This document shows, in pieces, positions 48,110 to 57,942 of a DNA stretch of 64,000 nucleotides. The notes under the pieces are model-generated. The model ran no database searches. It was not told where the DNA came from and saw only the letters and a list, made by a program, of their open reading frames with translations. Made by a program: the position numbers and the translations under genes. The first letter of the stretch is position 1. The number at the start of each line of letters is the position of its first letter. This DNA comes from Amycolatopsis rifamycinica (GTDB lineage Bacteria; Actinomycetota; Actinomycetes; Mycobacteriales; Pseudonocardiaceae): positions 79,002-143,001 of the forward strand of contig NZ_JMQI01000041.1 of assembly GCF_000695625.1 (NCBI RefSeq), read 5' to 3'.

Positions 48110-51100
48110 GAAGTGCTCCTGACGTGTGCGATGGCGGTGTCGCCCTTCAACTCGGCCGAGACGGTGAAGCGCGGCAGGTTCCGGTGCCGTCCGGACACCG
48201 TGCCGTCGTCGTGGACGCGGATTTCCGCCGGGTAGACGGGTTCGCCGAGCCGCGCGCGGACGGCGTCCTTCACGGCGATCCGTTCCAGCAGCCAGCCGCG
48301 TTGCCGCCGCGGCGGGACGGCCGCGAACTCGGCGCGTTCCTCGCCGCTGAGGTAGACGCCGGCGTAGATGTCCCGCGCGGCGACCGTGGGCCAGCGGTCG
48401 GTGACGGCGACCGAGCCGTCGTCCCGCCGTTCGGCCAGGAGGTGCTCCGCCGGGAACGCGTAGACGCGGTGGGCCGCGCGGTCGCAGGGGAACCGGACGT
48501 CCCGCCAGCCTGCGATGGTCGCCAGAACGTCACCGCCGGAGACGAGCTCGGCGTCCATCTCCAGGACGTCCGGCCGCGGCAGCCGGACCCGCACCAGGCA
48601 CTCCAGCCGCGTCCCGGGCGCCGGTTCGGGGCCGTGCCAGGTCAGCCGGCCGATCGAGCGCGGGAACGCGAGCAGGCCGTCGGACCGGGTGGCCATCAGC
48701 CAGCAGCCGAGCAGCTGGCCGACGTTGTCGAGCAGCCCGCCGGGCGCTTCCGGGACGACCAGTTCGCCGCGGATGTGCTGCTCGCCGAGCCCGGTCAGCC
48801 GGGCCAGGCCCTGGTAGGCCGGGCCGTGGAACATCTCGCGCCGCGCGTAGATTTCGGCCGCGCTCAGCGGCGGCGTGGTCTCCGGCCCGGGCACCGCGGT
48901 CCGCGACGGCGGTGGCGCGAACGTCCCCAGCTCGACGGTCATCAGCGCGTACGGCCCGATTTCGACGGTCACGTGGTCGCCGTCGCGGGTCATCGACAGC
49001 GGCACCCGCTGCGCCGGGGCGGCGATGAGCCAGCGCGAGAACACCGCGTCCCGCACCGCGACCGCCGTCGTGCCCGGCCAGCTGCGCTCGGCCGCCCGGC
49101 AGGCGAGGTCGACCAGGGTCGTCGCGGGCACCACCGGCCGGAAGTCGGCCTCGTCGGGCCAGTCGTCGCGCTGCCGGAAGAACCGGTGGTCGCGCAGGTT
49201 CGGCATGGCCGCCACCGAGACGTCCACAGTGGACTCAACACGGCGGCGGGCGGCCGCGACGACGTCCGCCGCGGCCTGGCGGGTCTCGGTGAGCAACGCG
49301 GTGAACTCGGCGACGATCGGGTCCGGGACCCCGGCGGCCAGGCTCGGCTCGTCCAGCAGGCCGCGAGCCGATTCACCCAGCGAGAGCAGAGAATTCCCGG
49401 TCGTGAGCCGGATCCGCCGCGGTTCCAGCGCCGCGAAATCGGGGTCGCCGCCTTCGGTCCACAGCGCGGTGGTGAGCCGTCGCAGCTGCGCCAGCCCGGA
49501 CCGGGTGCCGGACGCCGCCGCGACGACCAGGTGCCGCCGCTCGCCCAGCGTGTCGGTGACGAACGAGCCGAGCTGCCCGGCACCGACCTGGACGAACACC
49601 CGGAACCCGGCGTCGTGCAAAGCTTCGGTCAGCTCCCGGAACCGGACCGGGCGCAGCAGGTGGTCCAGGTAGAGCCGGCGGACGTCGTCCGGGTCCGCCG
49701 GGTACGGCCGCGCGGTCGTCGCCGACCACACCGGCAGCTTCGGGGCGCGCAGGTCCAGGTCGGCGACGAGCCGGGCGAAGGGCGCGAGGTGCGGCCGCAT
49801 CAGCGGGGTGTGGAAGCCGGACCGGAACGGCAGCGTCGTCGCCACGATCCCGGCCGCCCGGCAGGTCGCCGCGAAGTCCGCGACGGCGGACGGCGGCCCG
49901 CACACGATGGTCTGCTGAGCCGCGTTCTCGTGGGAGATGACCAGGTCACCGGGCAACAGCCCGGCCACCCGCGCGGCCGGGGCGCCGAGCACGAGGTAGT
50001 CCGCCTCGGGCAGCCGGAAGCCGTCCGGCCAGTAGCGCGCCACCGCGTCCGGCGCCGCGGTGTACATCCCGGCGGCCTGCATCGCGGTCCACTCCCCGAC
50101 GCTGTGCCCGGCGAGCGCGTCCGGCCGGATCCGCAGCCGCCGCAGGACGTCGTCGAGCAGCAGCCCGGCCGCCGACACGCTCGCCGCGCGGTCGAGCACG
50201 CTCGCCGTCGACCACCGGGGCCGGTCGAGGCCGAAGTGCCGGGCGACGTCGTCGAGCCGCGGTTCGCCGCCGGCCTCGAGTCCCGGGTGGACGAACGCGG
50301 TCTTCCCGCCGGGCAGCAGCGGGTCGACGCTGCACCAGACGTCGCCGGCGCCGTGCCACGACCGGCCTTCGGCCGCCACCTTGGCGAGCACCCGGCGGGC
50401 GGTGGCCAGCTTGCGCTCGTCGGGGCCGACGATCCCGATCCGGCACGGGCCGTCGCCGTCGCCGGGCCGGTCGAGCCGGTCGAGGAGTTCCGCCGGCGTG
50501 CGCGCGGCCAGGCGCAGCACGCGTTCCGGCTCGCCGACGCGCACCCGCCGCTTCGGTGCCGGGTCGCCGGCTTCCAGCACGACGTGAGCGTTCACCCCGC
50601 CGAAACCGAACGCGTTGACCGCGGCCACGCGGGGCAGCGCACCCCACGGCTCGGCCTCGGCCAGCACCCGGAACCGCGTCTTGTCCAGCAGCGGGTTCGG
50701 GTCGGCGCAGTGCAGGGTCGGCGGCAGGACGCCGTGGTGCAGCGCGAGCGCCACCTTGACCAGCCCGGCGACCCCGGCGGTCGGCAGCGTGTGCCCGATC
50801 ATCGACTTGACCGAGCCGATCACCGCCCGCGGGCCGTCCGCCGGGCCGAAGAAGCCGGCGACGGTGGTCAGCTCGGCGGCGTCCCCGGCGGGCGTGGCGG
50901 TGCCGTGCGCCTCCAGCAGGCCGATCTCCGCGGGATCGCGCCCCGCCCAGGCCCGCCGGAGCGCGAGGGTCTGCCCGGCGACGGACGGGCTGAGCAGGCT
51001 CGCCCCGCGCCCGTCGCTCGACGTGCCGCTGCCGTGGACCACGGCGTAGACGCGGTCGCCGTCGCGGCGGGCGTCGGCCAGCCGCTTGAGCACGACGATC

Positions 51101-51924
51101 GCCGTGCCCTCGCCGATCAGCATGCCGTCCGCTTCGCGCGACAGCGGGCTGATCCGCTGGCTCGGCGACAGCGCGCCGAGCTGCGTGAACAGCGACCACA
51201 ACGTGTCGTCCTGCGTCTGGTGCGCGCCACCCGCGAGGACGACGTCGCAGCGGCCGCGGGTCAGCTCGCCGATCGCCTGGTCGACGGCGACCAGCGAGGA
51301 CGCGCAGGCGGCGTCCACGGTGTACGCCGGGCCGCCGAGGTCGAGCCGGTTCGCCACGCGCGCCGCGGCGAGGTTCGGCACCAGCCCAGCGGCCGTCTCG
51401 GGCCGGAACTCGCCGAGCGGTTCGAGCAACGCCGTCCGCAGCCGCTCGAGCACGGCGGGCCCGGCCGACGGCATCAGCTCGCCGACCGTGCGGGTGATCT
51501 GCCGGACCGTGCGGACGCGCTGGTCGAAGCCCTGCAGCCCGGGCGAGAGGTACCCGCCGCGGCCGAGTACGACGCCGATCCGCTCGGGGTCGCCGAGCCG
51601 GCCGAGGCCCCCCGCGTCCGCGACCGCGCCGACCGCGACGGCCAGCGCCGTCAGCTGGTCGGGCTCGGTGCCCTCGAGGGACGTCGGCGGGACGCCGTGG
51701 GCGACCGGGTCGAACTCCAGCGTGTCCGGGGTGAAGCCGCCGCGGCGGCCGTGCGTGCGGTCCGGCGCGGCGCCGTCGCGGCCGTGGAAGCCGGGGTCGC
51801 GGCGGTGCGGCGGGACGTCGGTGACGGCGTCGGTGCCCGCCACCAGGTTCCGCCAGTACTGGTCCAGTGTGGACGCGCCGGGCAGGAACACGCCCATGCC
51901 GACGACGGCGACCGGGGTCACCAC
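48106..51924 (-). CDS. Iterative type I PKS, KS-AT-DH with PPTase-like tail
   Basis: 1272 aa, GTG start at 51924 overlapping the preceding PKS stop. KS about 1-450 with Cys207 (DAACASS), His340 (EAHGTAT) and His378 (GHTLPTAG). AT about 540-830 with Ser608 in AGHSVGEW and GFHTPLM near 705; its opening motif is FVHPG rather than FVFPGQG. A dehydratase-type double hotdog begins near 900 (PNLRDHRFFRQRDDWPD, PVVPATTLVDL). The tail RGWLLERIAVKDAVRARLGE resembles the K-D-A helix of phosphopantetheinyl transferases but lacks a complete domain. The design resembles PfaC-, enediyne- or heterocyst-glycolipid-type synthases. No ACP of its own; works with the neighbouring ACPs. Confidence 0.88.
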   Translation of the reverse strand: MVTPVAVVGMGVFLPGASTLDQYWRNLVAGTDAVTDVPPHRRDPGFHGRDGAAPDRTHGRRGGFTPDTLEFDPVAHGVPPTSLEGTEPDQLTALAVAVGAVADAGGLGRLGDPERIGVVLGRGGYLSPGLQGFDQRVRTVRQITRTVGELMPSAGPAVLERLRTALLEPLGEFRPETAAGLVPNLAAARVANRLDLGGPAYTVDAACASSLVAVDQAIGELTRGRCDVVLAGGAHQTQDDTLWSLFTQLGALSPSQRISPLSREADGMLIGEGTAIVVLKRLADARRDGDRVYAVVHGSGTSSDGRGASLLSPSVAGQTLALRRAWAGRDPAEIGLLEAHGTATPAGDAAELTTVAGFFGPADGPRAVIGSVKSMIGHTLPTAGVAGLVKVALALHHGVLPPTLHCADPNPLLDKTRFRVLAEAEPWGALPRVAAVNAFGFGGVNAHVVLEAGDPAPKRRVRVGEPERVLRLAARTPAELLDRLDRPGDGDGPCRIGIVGPDERKLATARRVLAKVAAEGRSWHGAGDVWCSVDPLLPGGKTAFVHPGLEAGGEPRLDDVARHFGLDRPRWSTASVLDRAASVSAAGLLLDDVLRRLRIRPDALAGHSVGEWTAMQAAGMYTAAPDAVARYWPDGFRLPEADYLVLGAPAARVAGLLPGDLVISHENAAQQTIVCGPPSAVADFAATCRAAGIVATTLPFRSGFHTPLMRPHLAPFARLVADLDLRAPKLPVWSATTARPYPADPDDVRRLYLDHLLRPVRFRELTEALHDAGFRVFVQVGAGQLGSFVTDTLGERRHLVVAAASGTRSGLAQLRRLTTALWTEGGDPDFAALEPRRIRLTTGNSLLSLGESARGLLDEPSLAAGVPDPIVAEFTALLTETRQAAADVVAAARRRVESTVDVSVAAMPNLRDHRFFRQRDDWPDEADFRPVVPATTLVDLACRAAERSWPGTTAVAVRDAVFSRWLIAAPAQRVPLSMTRDGDHVTVEIGPYALMTVELGTFAPPPSRTAVPGPETTPPLSAAEIYARREMFHGPAYQGLARLTGLGEQHIRGELVVPEAPGGLLDNVGQLLGCWLMATRSDGLLAFPRSIGRLTWHGPEPAPGTRLECLVRVRLPRPDVLEMDAELVSGGDVLATIAGWRDVRFPCDRAAHRVYAFPAEHLLAERRDDGSVAVTDRWPTVAARDIYAGVYLSGEERAEFAAVPPRRQRGWLLERIAVKDAVRARLGEPVYPAEIRVHDDGTVSGRHRNLPRFTVSAELKGDTAIAHVRSTS

Positions 51925-54900
51925 AGCGACGCCGTGTAGAGCACCGAACGGTCCGTGCCGTAGGCGAGCTCGCGCAGCAGGGCGGCGGTGGCCTCAGCCG
52001 GGTCGAGCAGGGCGACGTCCCGGCGTTCGTACTCGCGCGCCAGCTCCGGCGACACCATGCCGGCGTGGTCGCCCTCCGGCGCCCACGGTCCCCAGTGGAC
52101 GGTGACGGCGCGGCCGGGCCAGGCTTCTCCGAGGGTTTCGAGAGCGTCGTTGGCGGCGGCGTAGTCGGTCTGGCCGCGGTTGCCGAGCACCGCGGCGATG
52201 CTGCCAAAGAACGCGACGAACCCCGGCGCGGCGTCGAGCGCGTCGAGCAGAGCCCGCGCACCGTCCACCTTGGTCCCGAAGACGGTCCGGAACGACTGCT
52301 CGTCCTTGTCCGCCATGAGCTTGTCGTCGATCACCCCCGCGGCGAAGACGACGCCGTCGAGCCGGCTGGGGAGGTTCTTGACCAGGCGCCGCACGGCGTC
52401 GGGATCGCGCACGTCGAGCGCGGTGTATCCCGCGGTCCCCCCGGCGGCACGGATCTCGTCGAGGGTGCGGCCGATCTCGCGCTGGGCCAGGACGGTCCGC
52501 ACGTGGCGTTCGATCTCGGCGACCGAGCCGCCGCGCCCGGCCAGCACCGCGCGCATCGCCGTGGGGTCTCCGGGCAGGTCGTCCGGCTCGCCCGGCCACG
52601 GGGTCCGCCCGGCGAGTTCGAGACGGCAGCCGGAGGCGGCGAACGCGACCGCCGCGCGGGCGGTGATCCCGCGGGCCCCGCCGACCAGCAGCACCACCGA
52701 GTCCGGGCCGAGGCCCAGCGCGGCGAGTTCACCGCCGCCCGGACCGGCACCGGCGTAGGCGATCGACGGGAGGTCCGCCGGCCGCGGCTCGATGGTGAAG
52801 CGGCCGGCGGCGTCGTGGCCGACGACCGCCGGGCCGTCGCTGAGGGCCTCGTCGACCAGCGTTTTGGCCACGTCCTGGGTGACCTCGACGAGCCGCGTCA
52901 CGCCTTCGCGCTCCCGCGCGGCCGACCGCACCAGGCCCCGGAGCCCGGGCACGGTGTCCGGCTCCGCCGCCACGAGAACCGTCCCCCGCAGCGCCTTGAG
53001 CCGGGTGAACACGTCCGTGAGGTCGCGCGCGAACAGCACGGTGATGTCCGCGTCCCCGGTGACGACCTCCGCCCCGGCCGCGGCGAAGGCGGCGCGCACG
53101 GCGTCGTCCGGTGCGGCCACGGTCTTCCCGCGCAGCCGCCCGGGATCCGGGTCCAACGGTACGGGCACCCGTTCGAGCCGGTACCGGCGCGGCGGGGCGG
53201 CCGGCGGTTCCGGTGACAGCCAGCTTTCGAGGTGCGCGACGAGGGCGTCGGCCGTGCGGTCGCGGCTGAGCTGGTCGGTGCGGTCGTCGGCGGGCAGGCC
53301 GAGCCGGGACAGCAGGGTGCCGGCGATCTCGGTCCGCTTGATGGAGTCGATCGAAAGGTCGGCTTCGAGGTCGAGGTCGGCGGCGATCATGTCGGCCGGG
53401 TAGCCGGTGCGTTCGCTGATCACGCCGATCACGGTGCTCATGACGTCGGCGGCCGCGGGTTCCGGTGCTCGCGCCGGCTCCGCCGCGGTTTCCGCTGTCC
53501 GTTCCGCTGTTCGTTCTGCTGTCGGCTTTTCCGGGACGACCGGAAGCGAGGCGGGGGCGGGCGCGCTGCCCAGGTAGCCGAGCATGACCTCCCGCTGCGC
53601 CGCGACGAGCTCGCGGGTGGTGCGCAGGAAGTCGACGATCGCCTGGTCGCGCCCGGGTGCGGGCTGGGTCATGGCGGTACTCCGGATTCGTCGGGCCGGG
53701 GGCAGGGCGGTCGTGCCGGAGCCGGGCGCGCGGACGGACCGCCCGTCGACGGCCCAGGCGGTCGGGGACGGTGCGGGCGGCTTCGGCCGGGCCAGCCGCT
53801 CGGTGCGGACGCCGACACCGGCTTCGGCGAGTTTCTTCAGCGCGGCGAGGAAGCCGGCGAGGTCGGGCCCGCAGGCGACGACGGTGTGCGGCCGGTCGCC
53901 GAGGATGTCCTTCACCAGCCGCGACAGCACCCGCCCGGGCCCGGCCTCGACGAAGGTCCGCGCCCCGGCCTCGTACATGGCTTCGATCTGGTCGAGAAAC
54001 CGCACGGGGGCACCGATCTGCGCGGCGAGCTCGTCGCGGACGTCGTCTCGGTACGGCTGGGCGGTCCGGTTGGCCCACACGGGTTTCCGCGGTGCCGTCA
54101 CGTCTTCCCCGGCGAGCTCTCGCGCGAAGACCTCGCCGGCGCCGGCGACCAGCGGACTGTGGAAGGCGCAGGAGACGGGGATTCGCTGGGCGCTGATGCC
54201 GGTCTCCGCGAGCCGCCGGACGGCCCGTTCGACCGCGGCCACGGGCCCGGACAGGACCACCTGCTCGGGCGCGTTGTGGTTGGCGACGACGACGTCGGGG
54301 CCGATGAGGGTGGCGGTGAGCGCATCACGCGGCGCCTTGACGGCCGCCATGGTCCCGGGCCGGGCGACCTGGGCGATGGCGTGGGCACGGGCCCGGCTGA
54401 GGCGCAGGAGGGTCTCGGTGCCGAAGGCCCCGGCCACGGAGAGCGCGACCAGCTCGCCGTAGCTGTGCCCGGCGAGGAAGTCGGGGTGGACACCGAGTTC
54501 GCCGAGAAGCCGCGCCACGGCGACTTCGACGAGCCCGAGGGCCGGCTGGGCCACGCGGGTGTCGGTGAGCGCGGCTTCCTGCGCCTCGACCGCCTCGGCG
54601 GAGAAGGCCTTGGGCGGGAAGGCGGCGGCGGCGACGTCGGGCGCGAGGCGGAGGGTTTCGGCGAGCTCGGGGAAGTGGACGAAGAGCTCGGTGAGCATCC
54701 CGGTGCGCTGACTGCCTTGGCCGGGGAAGAGAAAGGCGACCTTGCCGGGATCGGCTGCGGCCGCGCCGAGTCCGGTTCCGCCCGCGCGAACCTCGCCGCC
54801 ACCCCGTCCGGCCTGCGGCCGGTTCCCCTCCACCGTGCGTTCCAGCTCGGCCAGGGCCTTCTCCGCCTCCGGTGCCCAGTCCCGCAAGCCGTGCCGACGG

Positions 54901-57737
54901 TCCGGCGCCACCGGGGCCGCCCCCAGCACCGCGTGGAAGTTCGTCCCGCCGAAGCCGAAGGCGCTCACCCCCGCCAGCCGGGCCGGGTCGGCCCACGGGC
55001 GGGCCTTCGTCGTGAACGTGAACGGGCTCGCCGCCGCGTCCCAGGCCTCGTTCGGTTTCGTCAGCTGCAGCGTCGGCGGGACCACCTCGTGCCACAGCGC
55101 CAGCGCCGCCTTGATCAACCCCGCCAGGCCCGCCGCGCACTTCGTGTGGCCGATCTGGCTCTTCACCGAACCCAGCGCACACGAACCCGGCTTCGCGCCG
55201 GCCTCCGTGAAGAAGCCCGTCAGCGTGCGCAGCTCCGTGGCGTCGCCCACCACCGTTCCCGTGCCGTGCGCCTCGACCAGGCCCACGTCCGCCGGCGACA
55301 CCCCCGCGTCCCGGTACGCCCGCTCCAACGCGCGGCGCTGACCTTCCGGGCGGGGTGCCGTCAGGCCGAGGGCCTTGCCGTCGCTCGCCGCGCCGACGCC
55401 CTTGACCAGTGCGTAGATCCGGTCGCCGTCGCGCTCGGCGTCGGACCGGCGCTTGAGCACCAGGCACGCCACGCCCTCGCCCAGTGCGATGCCGTCGGCC
55501 GCGGCGTCGAACGGGCGGCAGCGGCCCGTCGGCGACAGCGCTCCCGCCGAGGTGAACATCAGGTAGTCGTGGATGCCGTTGTGCAGGTCGACCGCGCCGC
55601 ACAGGACCAGCGAGCTCGTTCCCGCGCGCAGTTCCTTCGCCGCGAGGTCCAGCGCGGCCAGCGACGAGCCGCACGCCGCGTCCACCGTGTAGTTCGCGCC
55701 GCCGAGGTCGAGCCGGTTCGCGATCCGGCCGGAGATGACGTTGGCCAGCGTGCCCGGGAACGTGTCCTCGGTCGGTTCCGGCAGCTGCGCGAGCAGTTCG
55801 GGCGGCACCTCGTCGAAGTAGCCGTCGAGCAGTGACCGCAGGGTGCCCGCGTTGGCCAGGTCGCCGCCCGCCTCCGCGCCGAACACCACGCTCGTGTGCT
55901 CGCGGTCGAAGTCCCGGTTCGCGTAGCCGGCGTCGGCCAGCGCGCGGCGCGCGGTTTCCAGGGACACCAGCTGCGCGGGGTCGATGCTGCCCATCGCCGA
56001 CGGCGGGATGCCGAATTCCAGCGGGTCCACGTCCAGCGCGGGCAGGAAGCCGCCCCACTTCGACGTCGACTGCCCGAAGTAGACGTCCGGGTCCCAGCGG
56101 TTGCGCGGCACTTCGGTGACGGCGTCTTCGCCGCGGAGGATGTTCGACCAGAACGCCGGCAGGTCGCGCGCGCCGGGGAACGTGCAGGCCATGCCGATGA
56201 TCGCGAGGTCGCCGGAGTCCTCCGGCGCCGGCTCCTCCGGGCGGACGAACGTCGTCCCGGCGGTGACGTCGCGGTGGAGCTCGGCGATCGTCGTCCGGCG
56301 GTTCCGCAGGACGGCCACCTGGCCCGCCATGAACATCCCTTCGGCCTGCTGGGTGGCCGCGTCGAGCGCCTCGCCGTCCCGGCGGACGCCCTTGCTGGCC
56401 ACGCGCAGGCGTCCGGTGTTCAGCTCTTCCAGCCGCTGCCACGCTTCCGGCGTGTCGGCCAGACCGGCTTTGACCTGCTCGAACTCCGCCGTGTACGGGC
56501 TGGGCAGGCACCGCGTGCGGTGGCCCGGGGCCGTCTCCAGGGTCACGGTGGCGTCCGCGGCGAGCGCGCGTTCCTGGAACAGCCCGGTGATCGCGCCGTG
56601 CGTCACGGCCTCTTCGGTGAACAGGTACGCGGTGCCCATCAGGACGCCGGCGGCGTCGAGCGGCGCGGCCATCGCGGCGACCATGGCCGCCGAGCGGGCG
56701 TCGTGGATGCCGCCGGCGAAGAGCACCTCGACGTCCCTCGCGCCGTCGAGAACGGCCAGTTGTTCCTCCCACAGCTCGAAACTCGCCCGCGGGCCGACGT
56801 GCCCGCCGCATTCGGCGCCCTCGAAGACGAACCGGCGGATGCCGGCGTCGAGGTACTGGCGGAGCAGGACCGGCGAGGGCACGTGCAGGAACGTCGCGAT
56901 CCCGTCGGCCTCCAGCGCCTTGGCCTGCCCCGGTTTCCCGCCCGCGACCAGCACGCAGCGCGGCCGTGCCGCCCGGATCGCGGCGAGCTGGGCGACGCGC
57001 AGGTCGTCGGGCACGAAGCCGAGGATGCCCGCGCCCCACGGCCGGTCGCCGAGGCGCTCGGCGGTCCGGGCGAGCAGCTCCGCGGTGCGGGCGCCGTTCG
57101 CCGTGGCCACCGCGACGAACGGGAACCCGCCCGCGTCGGCGACCGCGGCCGCGAAGCCCGGCTGGTCGCTCACCCGCGTCATCGGGCCCTGGACGACGGG
57201 CAGCGCGCTGCCCAGCGTCCGGCACAACCCGGTGCCGAGCCCGGCGGCGGGCACTTTCGCGCCGACGATCCGCGACACGTCCACAGTGGACGTCACCACG
57301 ACACCCGCCGCACCTCCGGCGAGCGCGCCCACAGCCGTCCTCGGTCCGGCGGCACGGCCCCAGACCGGGACGTCGAAGGTGTTCAGAAGCTGTTGCAGCA
57401 GAACGAAGTCACTCAGCTCACCGCCTCGGGCGACGAGCCCCTGAGCGCCGCCGCGGACGGCTTCGGCGGCCGTGACGACGTCCCCGACCTCCGCGAGCGC
57501 GCCGGTCCACGGCGCTTTCGTGCGGACGGCGAAGGCGGCGCCGTCCGGGAGCGGGCCGTCGGTTCGCACCGCGTACGGCACCCGCACCCGGGCCGCGACC
57601 AGCCGCAGCCGCGCCGGATCGGCGCCGTCGAGGACACCGAGGCCGCCGCCGCGCGCGACCGCGGCGACCACGTCGGGATCACCGACCCCCAGACACCGGA
57701 GCCGGCGAGCGTGCGACGGCGGGACGAGCTCGGCCAT
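51918..57737 (-). CDS. PUFA-synthase-like PKS with fused enoylreductase: PfaD-KS-AT-ACP-KR
   Basis: 1939 aa; ATG at 57737 behind AGGAGGTCC. Residues 1-495 are a PfaD/2-nitropropane-dioxygenase-like flavin enoylreductase (VQGPMTRVSDQPGFAAAVAD, FEGAECGGHVGPRASFELWE). KS about 508-940 with Cys689, His824, His864. AT about 995-1310 with Ser1092 (GHSYGE) and AFHSPLV. A disordered linker with TAERTAERTAETAAEP repeats. ACP about 1430-1505 with Ser1465 in DLSIDSIKR, the PfaA-type motif. KR about 1680-1925: GGARGIT, Ser1846, Tyr1859, Asn1863 intact. With the DH of the next gene this gives a full reduction cycle, so a polyene or saturated chain is possible. Founder gene of the five-gene operon. Confidence 0.92.
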   Translation of the reverse strand: MAELVPPSHARRLRCLGVGDPDVVAAVARGGGLGVLDGADPARLRLVAARVRVPYAVRTDGPLPDGAAFAVRTKAPWTGALAEVGDVVTAAEAVRGGAQGLVARGGELSDFVLLQQLLNTFDVPVWGRAAGPRTAVGALAGGAAGVVVTSTVDVSRIVGAKVPAAGLGTGLCRTLGSALPVVQGPMTRVSDQPGFAAAVADAGGFPFVAVATANGARTAELLARTAERLGDRPWGAGILGFVPDDLRVAQLAAIRAARPRCVLVAGGKPGQAKALEADGIATFLHVPSPVLLRQYLDAGIRRFVFEGAECGGHVGPRASFELWEEQLAVLDGARDVEVLFAGGIHDARSAAMVAAMAAPLDAAGVLMGTAYLFTEEAVTHGAITGLFQERALAADATVTLETAPGHRTRCLPSPYTAEFEQVKAGLADTPEAWQRLEELNTGRLRVASKGVRRDGEALDAATQQAEGMFMAGQVAVLRNRRTTIAELHRDVTAGTTFVRPEEPAPEDSGDLAIIGMACTFPGARDLPAFWSNILRGEDAVTEVPRNRWDPDVYFGQSTSKWGGFLPALDVDPLEFGIPPSAMGSIDPAQLVSLETARRALADAGYANRDFDREHTSVVFGAEAGGDLANAGTLRSLLDGYFDEVPPELLAQLPEPTEDTFPGTLANVISGRIANRLDLGGANYTVDAACGSSLAALDLAAKELRAGTSSLVLCGAVDLHNGIHDYLMFTSAGALSPTGRCRPFDAAADGIALGEGVACLVLKRRSDAERDGDRIYALVKGVGAASDGKALGLTAPRPEGQRRALERAYRDAGVSPADVGLVEAHGTGTVVGDATELRTLTGFFTEAGAKPGSCALGSVKSQIGHTKCAAGLAGLIKAALALWHEVVPPTLQLTKPNEAWDAAASPFTFTTKARPWADPARLAGVSAFGFGGTNFHAVLGAAPVAPDRRHGLRDWAPEAEKALAELERTVEGNRPQAGRGGGEVRAGGTGLGAAAADPGKVAFLFPGQGSQRTGMLTELFVHFPELAETLRLAPDVAAAAFPPKAFSAEAVEAQEAALTDTRVAQPALGLVEVAVARLLGELGVHPDFLAGHSYGELVALSVAGAFGTETLLRLSRARAHAIAQVARPGTMAAVKAPRDALTATLIGPDVVVANHNAPEQVVLSGPVAAVERAVRRLAETGISAQRIPVSCAFHSPLVAGAGEVFARELAGEDVTAPRKPVWANRTAQPYRDDVRDELAAQIGAPVRFLDQIEAMYEAGARTFVEAGPGRVLSRLVKDILGDRPHTVVACGPDLAGFLAALKKLAEAGVGVRTERLARPKPPAPSPTAWAVDGRSVRAPGSGTTALPPARRIRSTAMTQPAPGRDQAIVDFLRTTRELVAAQREVMLGYLGSAPAPASLPVVPEKPTAERTAERTAETAAEPARAPEPAAADVMSTVIGVISERTGYPADMIAADLDLEADLSIDSIKRTEIAGTLLSRLGLPADDRTDQLSRDRTADALVAHLESWLSPEPPAAPPRRYRLERVPVPLDPDPGRLRGKTVAAPDDAVRAAFAAAGAEVVTGDADITVLFARDLTDVFTRLKALRGTVLVAAEPDTVPGLRGLVRSAAREREGVTRLVEVTQDVAKTLVDEALSDGPAVVGHDAAGRFTIEPRPADLPSIAYAGAGPGGGELAALGLGPDSVVLLVGGARGITARAAVAFAASGCRLELAGRTPWPGEPDDLPGDPTAMRAVLAGRGGSVAEIERHVRTVLAQREIGRTLDEIRAAGGTAGYTALDVRDPDAVRRLVKNLPSRLDGVVFAAGVIDDKLMADKDEQSFRTVFGTKVDGARALLDALDAAPGFVAFFGSIAAVLGNRGQTDYAAANDALETLGEAWPGRAVTVHWGPWAPEGDHAGMVSPELAREYERRDVALLDPAEATAALLRELAYGTDRSVLYTASLW

Positions 57738-57942
57738 CGGCGGACCTCCTGTGCGCGGGGCGTTGCGATCTTCAGGAATAACGCACCAGGCACGGGAAAC
57801 GCAATACTCGTGCTAACGTGCAAAACTGTGGAACAAGCCACGATCAGGACGCTGACCAGCACTTTTATCACCCGCATCGCAACCGGAAAATACATTTCCC
57901 GCACGCACGTGACAATTCGACCGTGAAATATTTGGAGCCCGC
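57738..57942. promoter_or_regulatory. Divergent promoter region of the PKS operon and SDR gene
   Basis: 205 bp, clearly AT-richer than its surroundings, between the PKS start (57737, minus) and the SDR start (57943, plus). It holds the PKS ribosome site AGGAGG next to 57737. An ACGTGACAATT sequence at about 57907 matches the complement of the TTGTCAC boxes seen elsewhere. Both promoters must lie here; exact hexamers are ambiguous. Confidence 0.55.
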
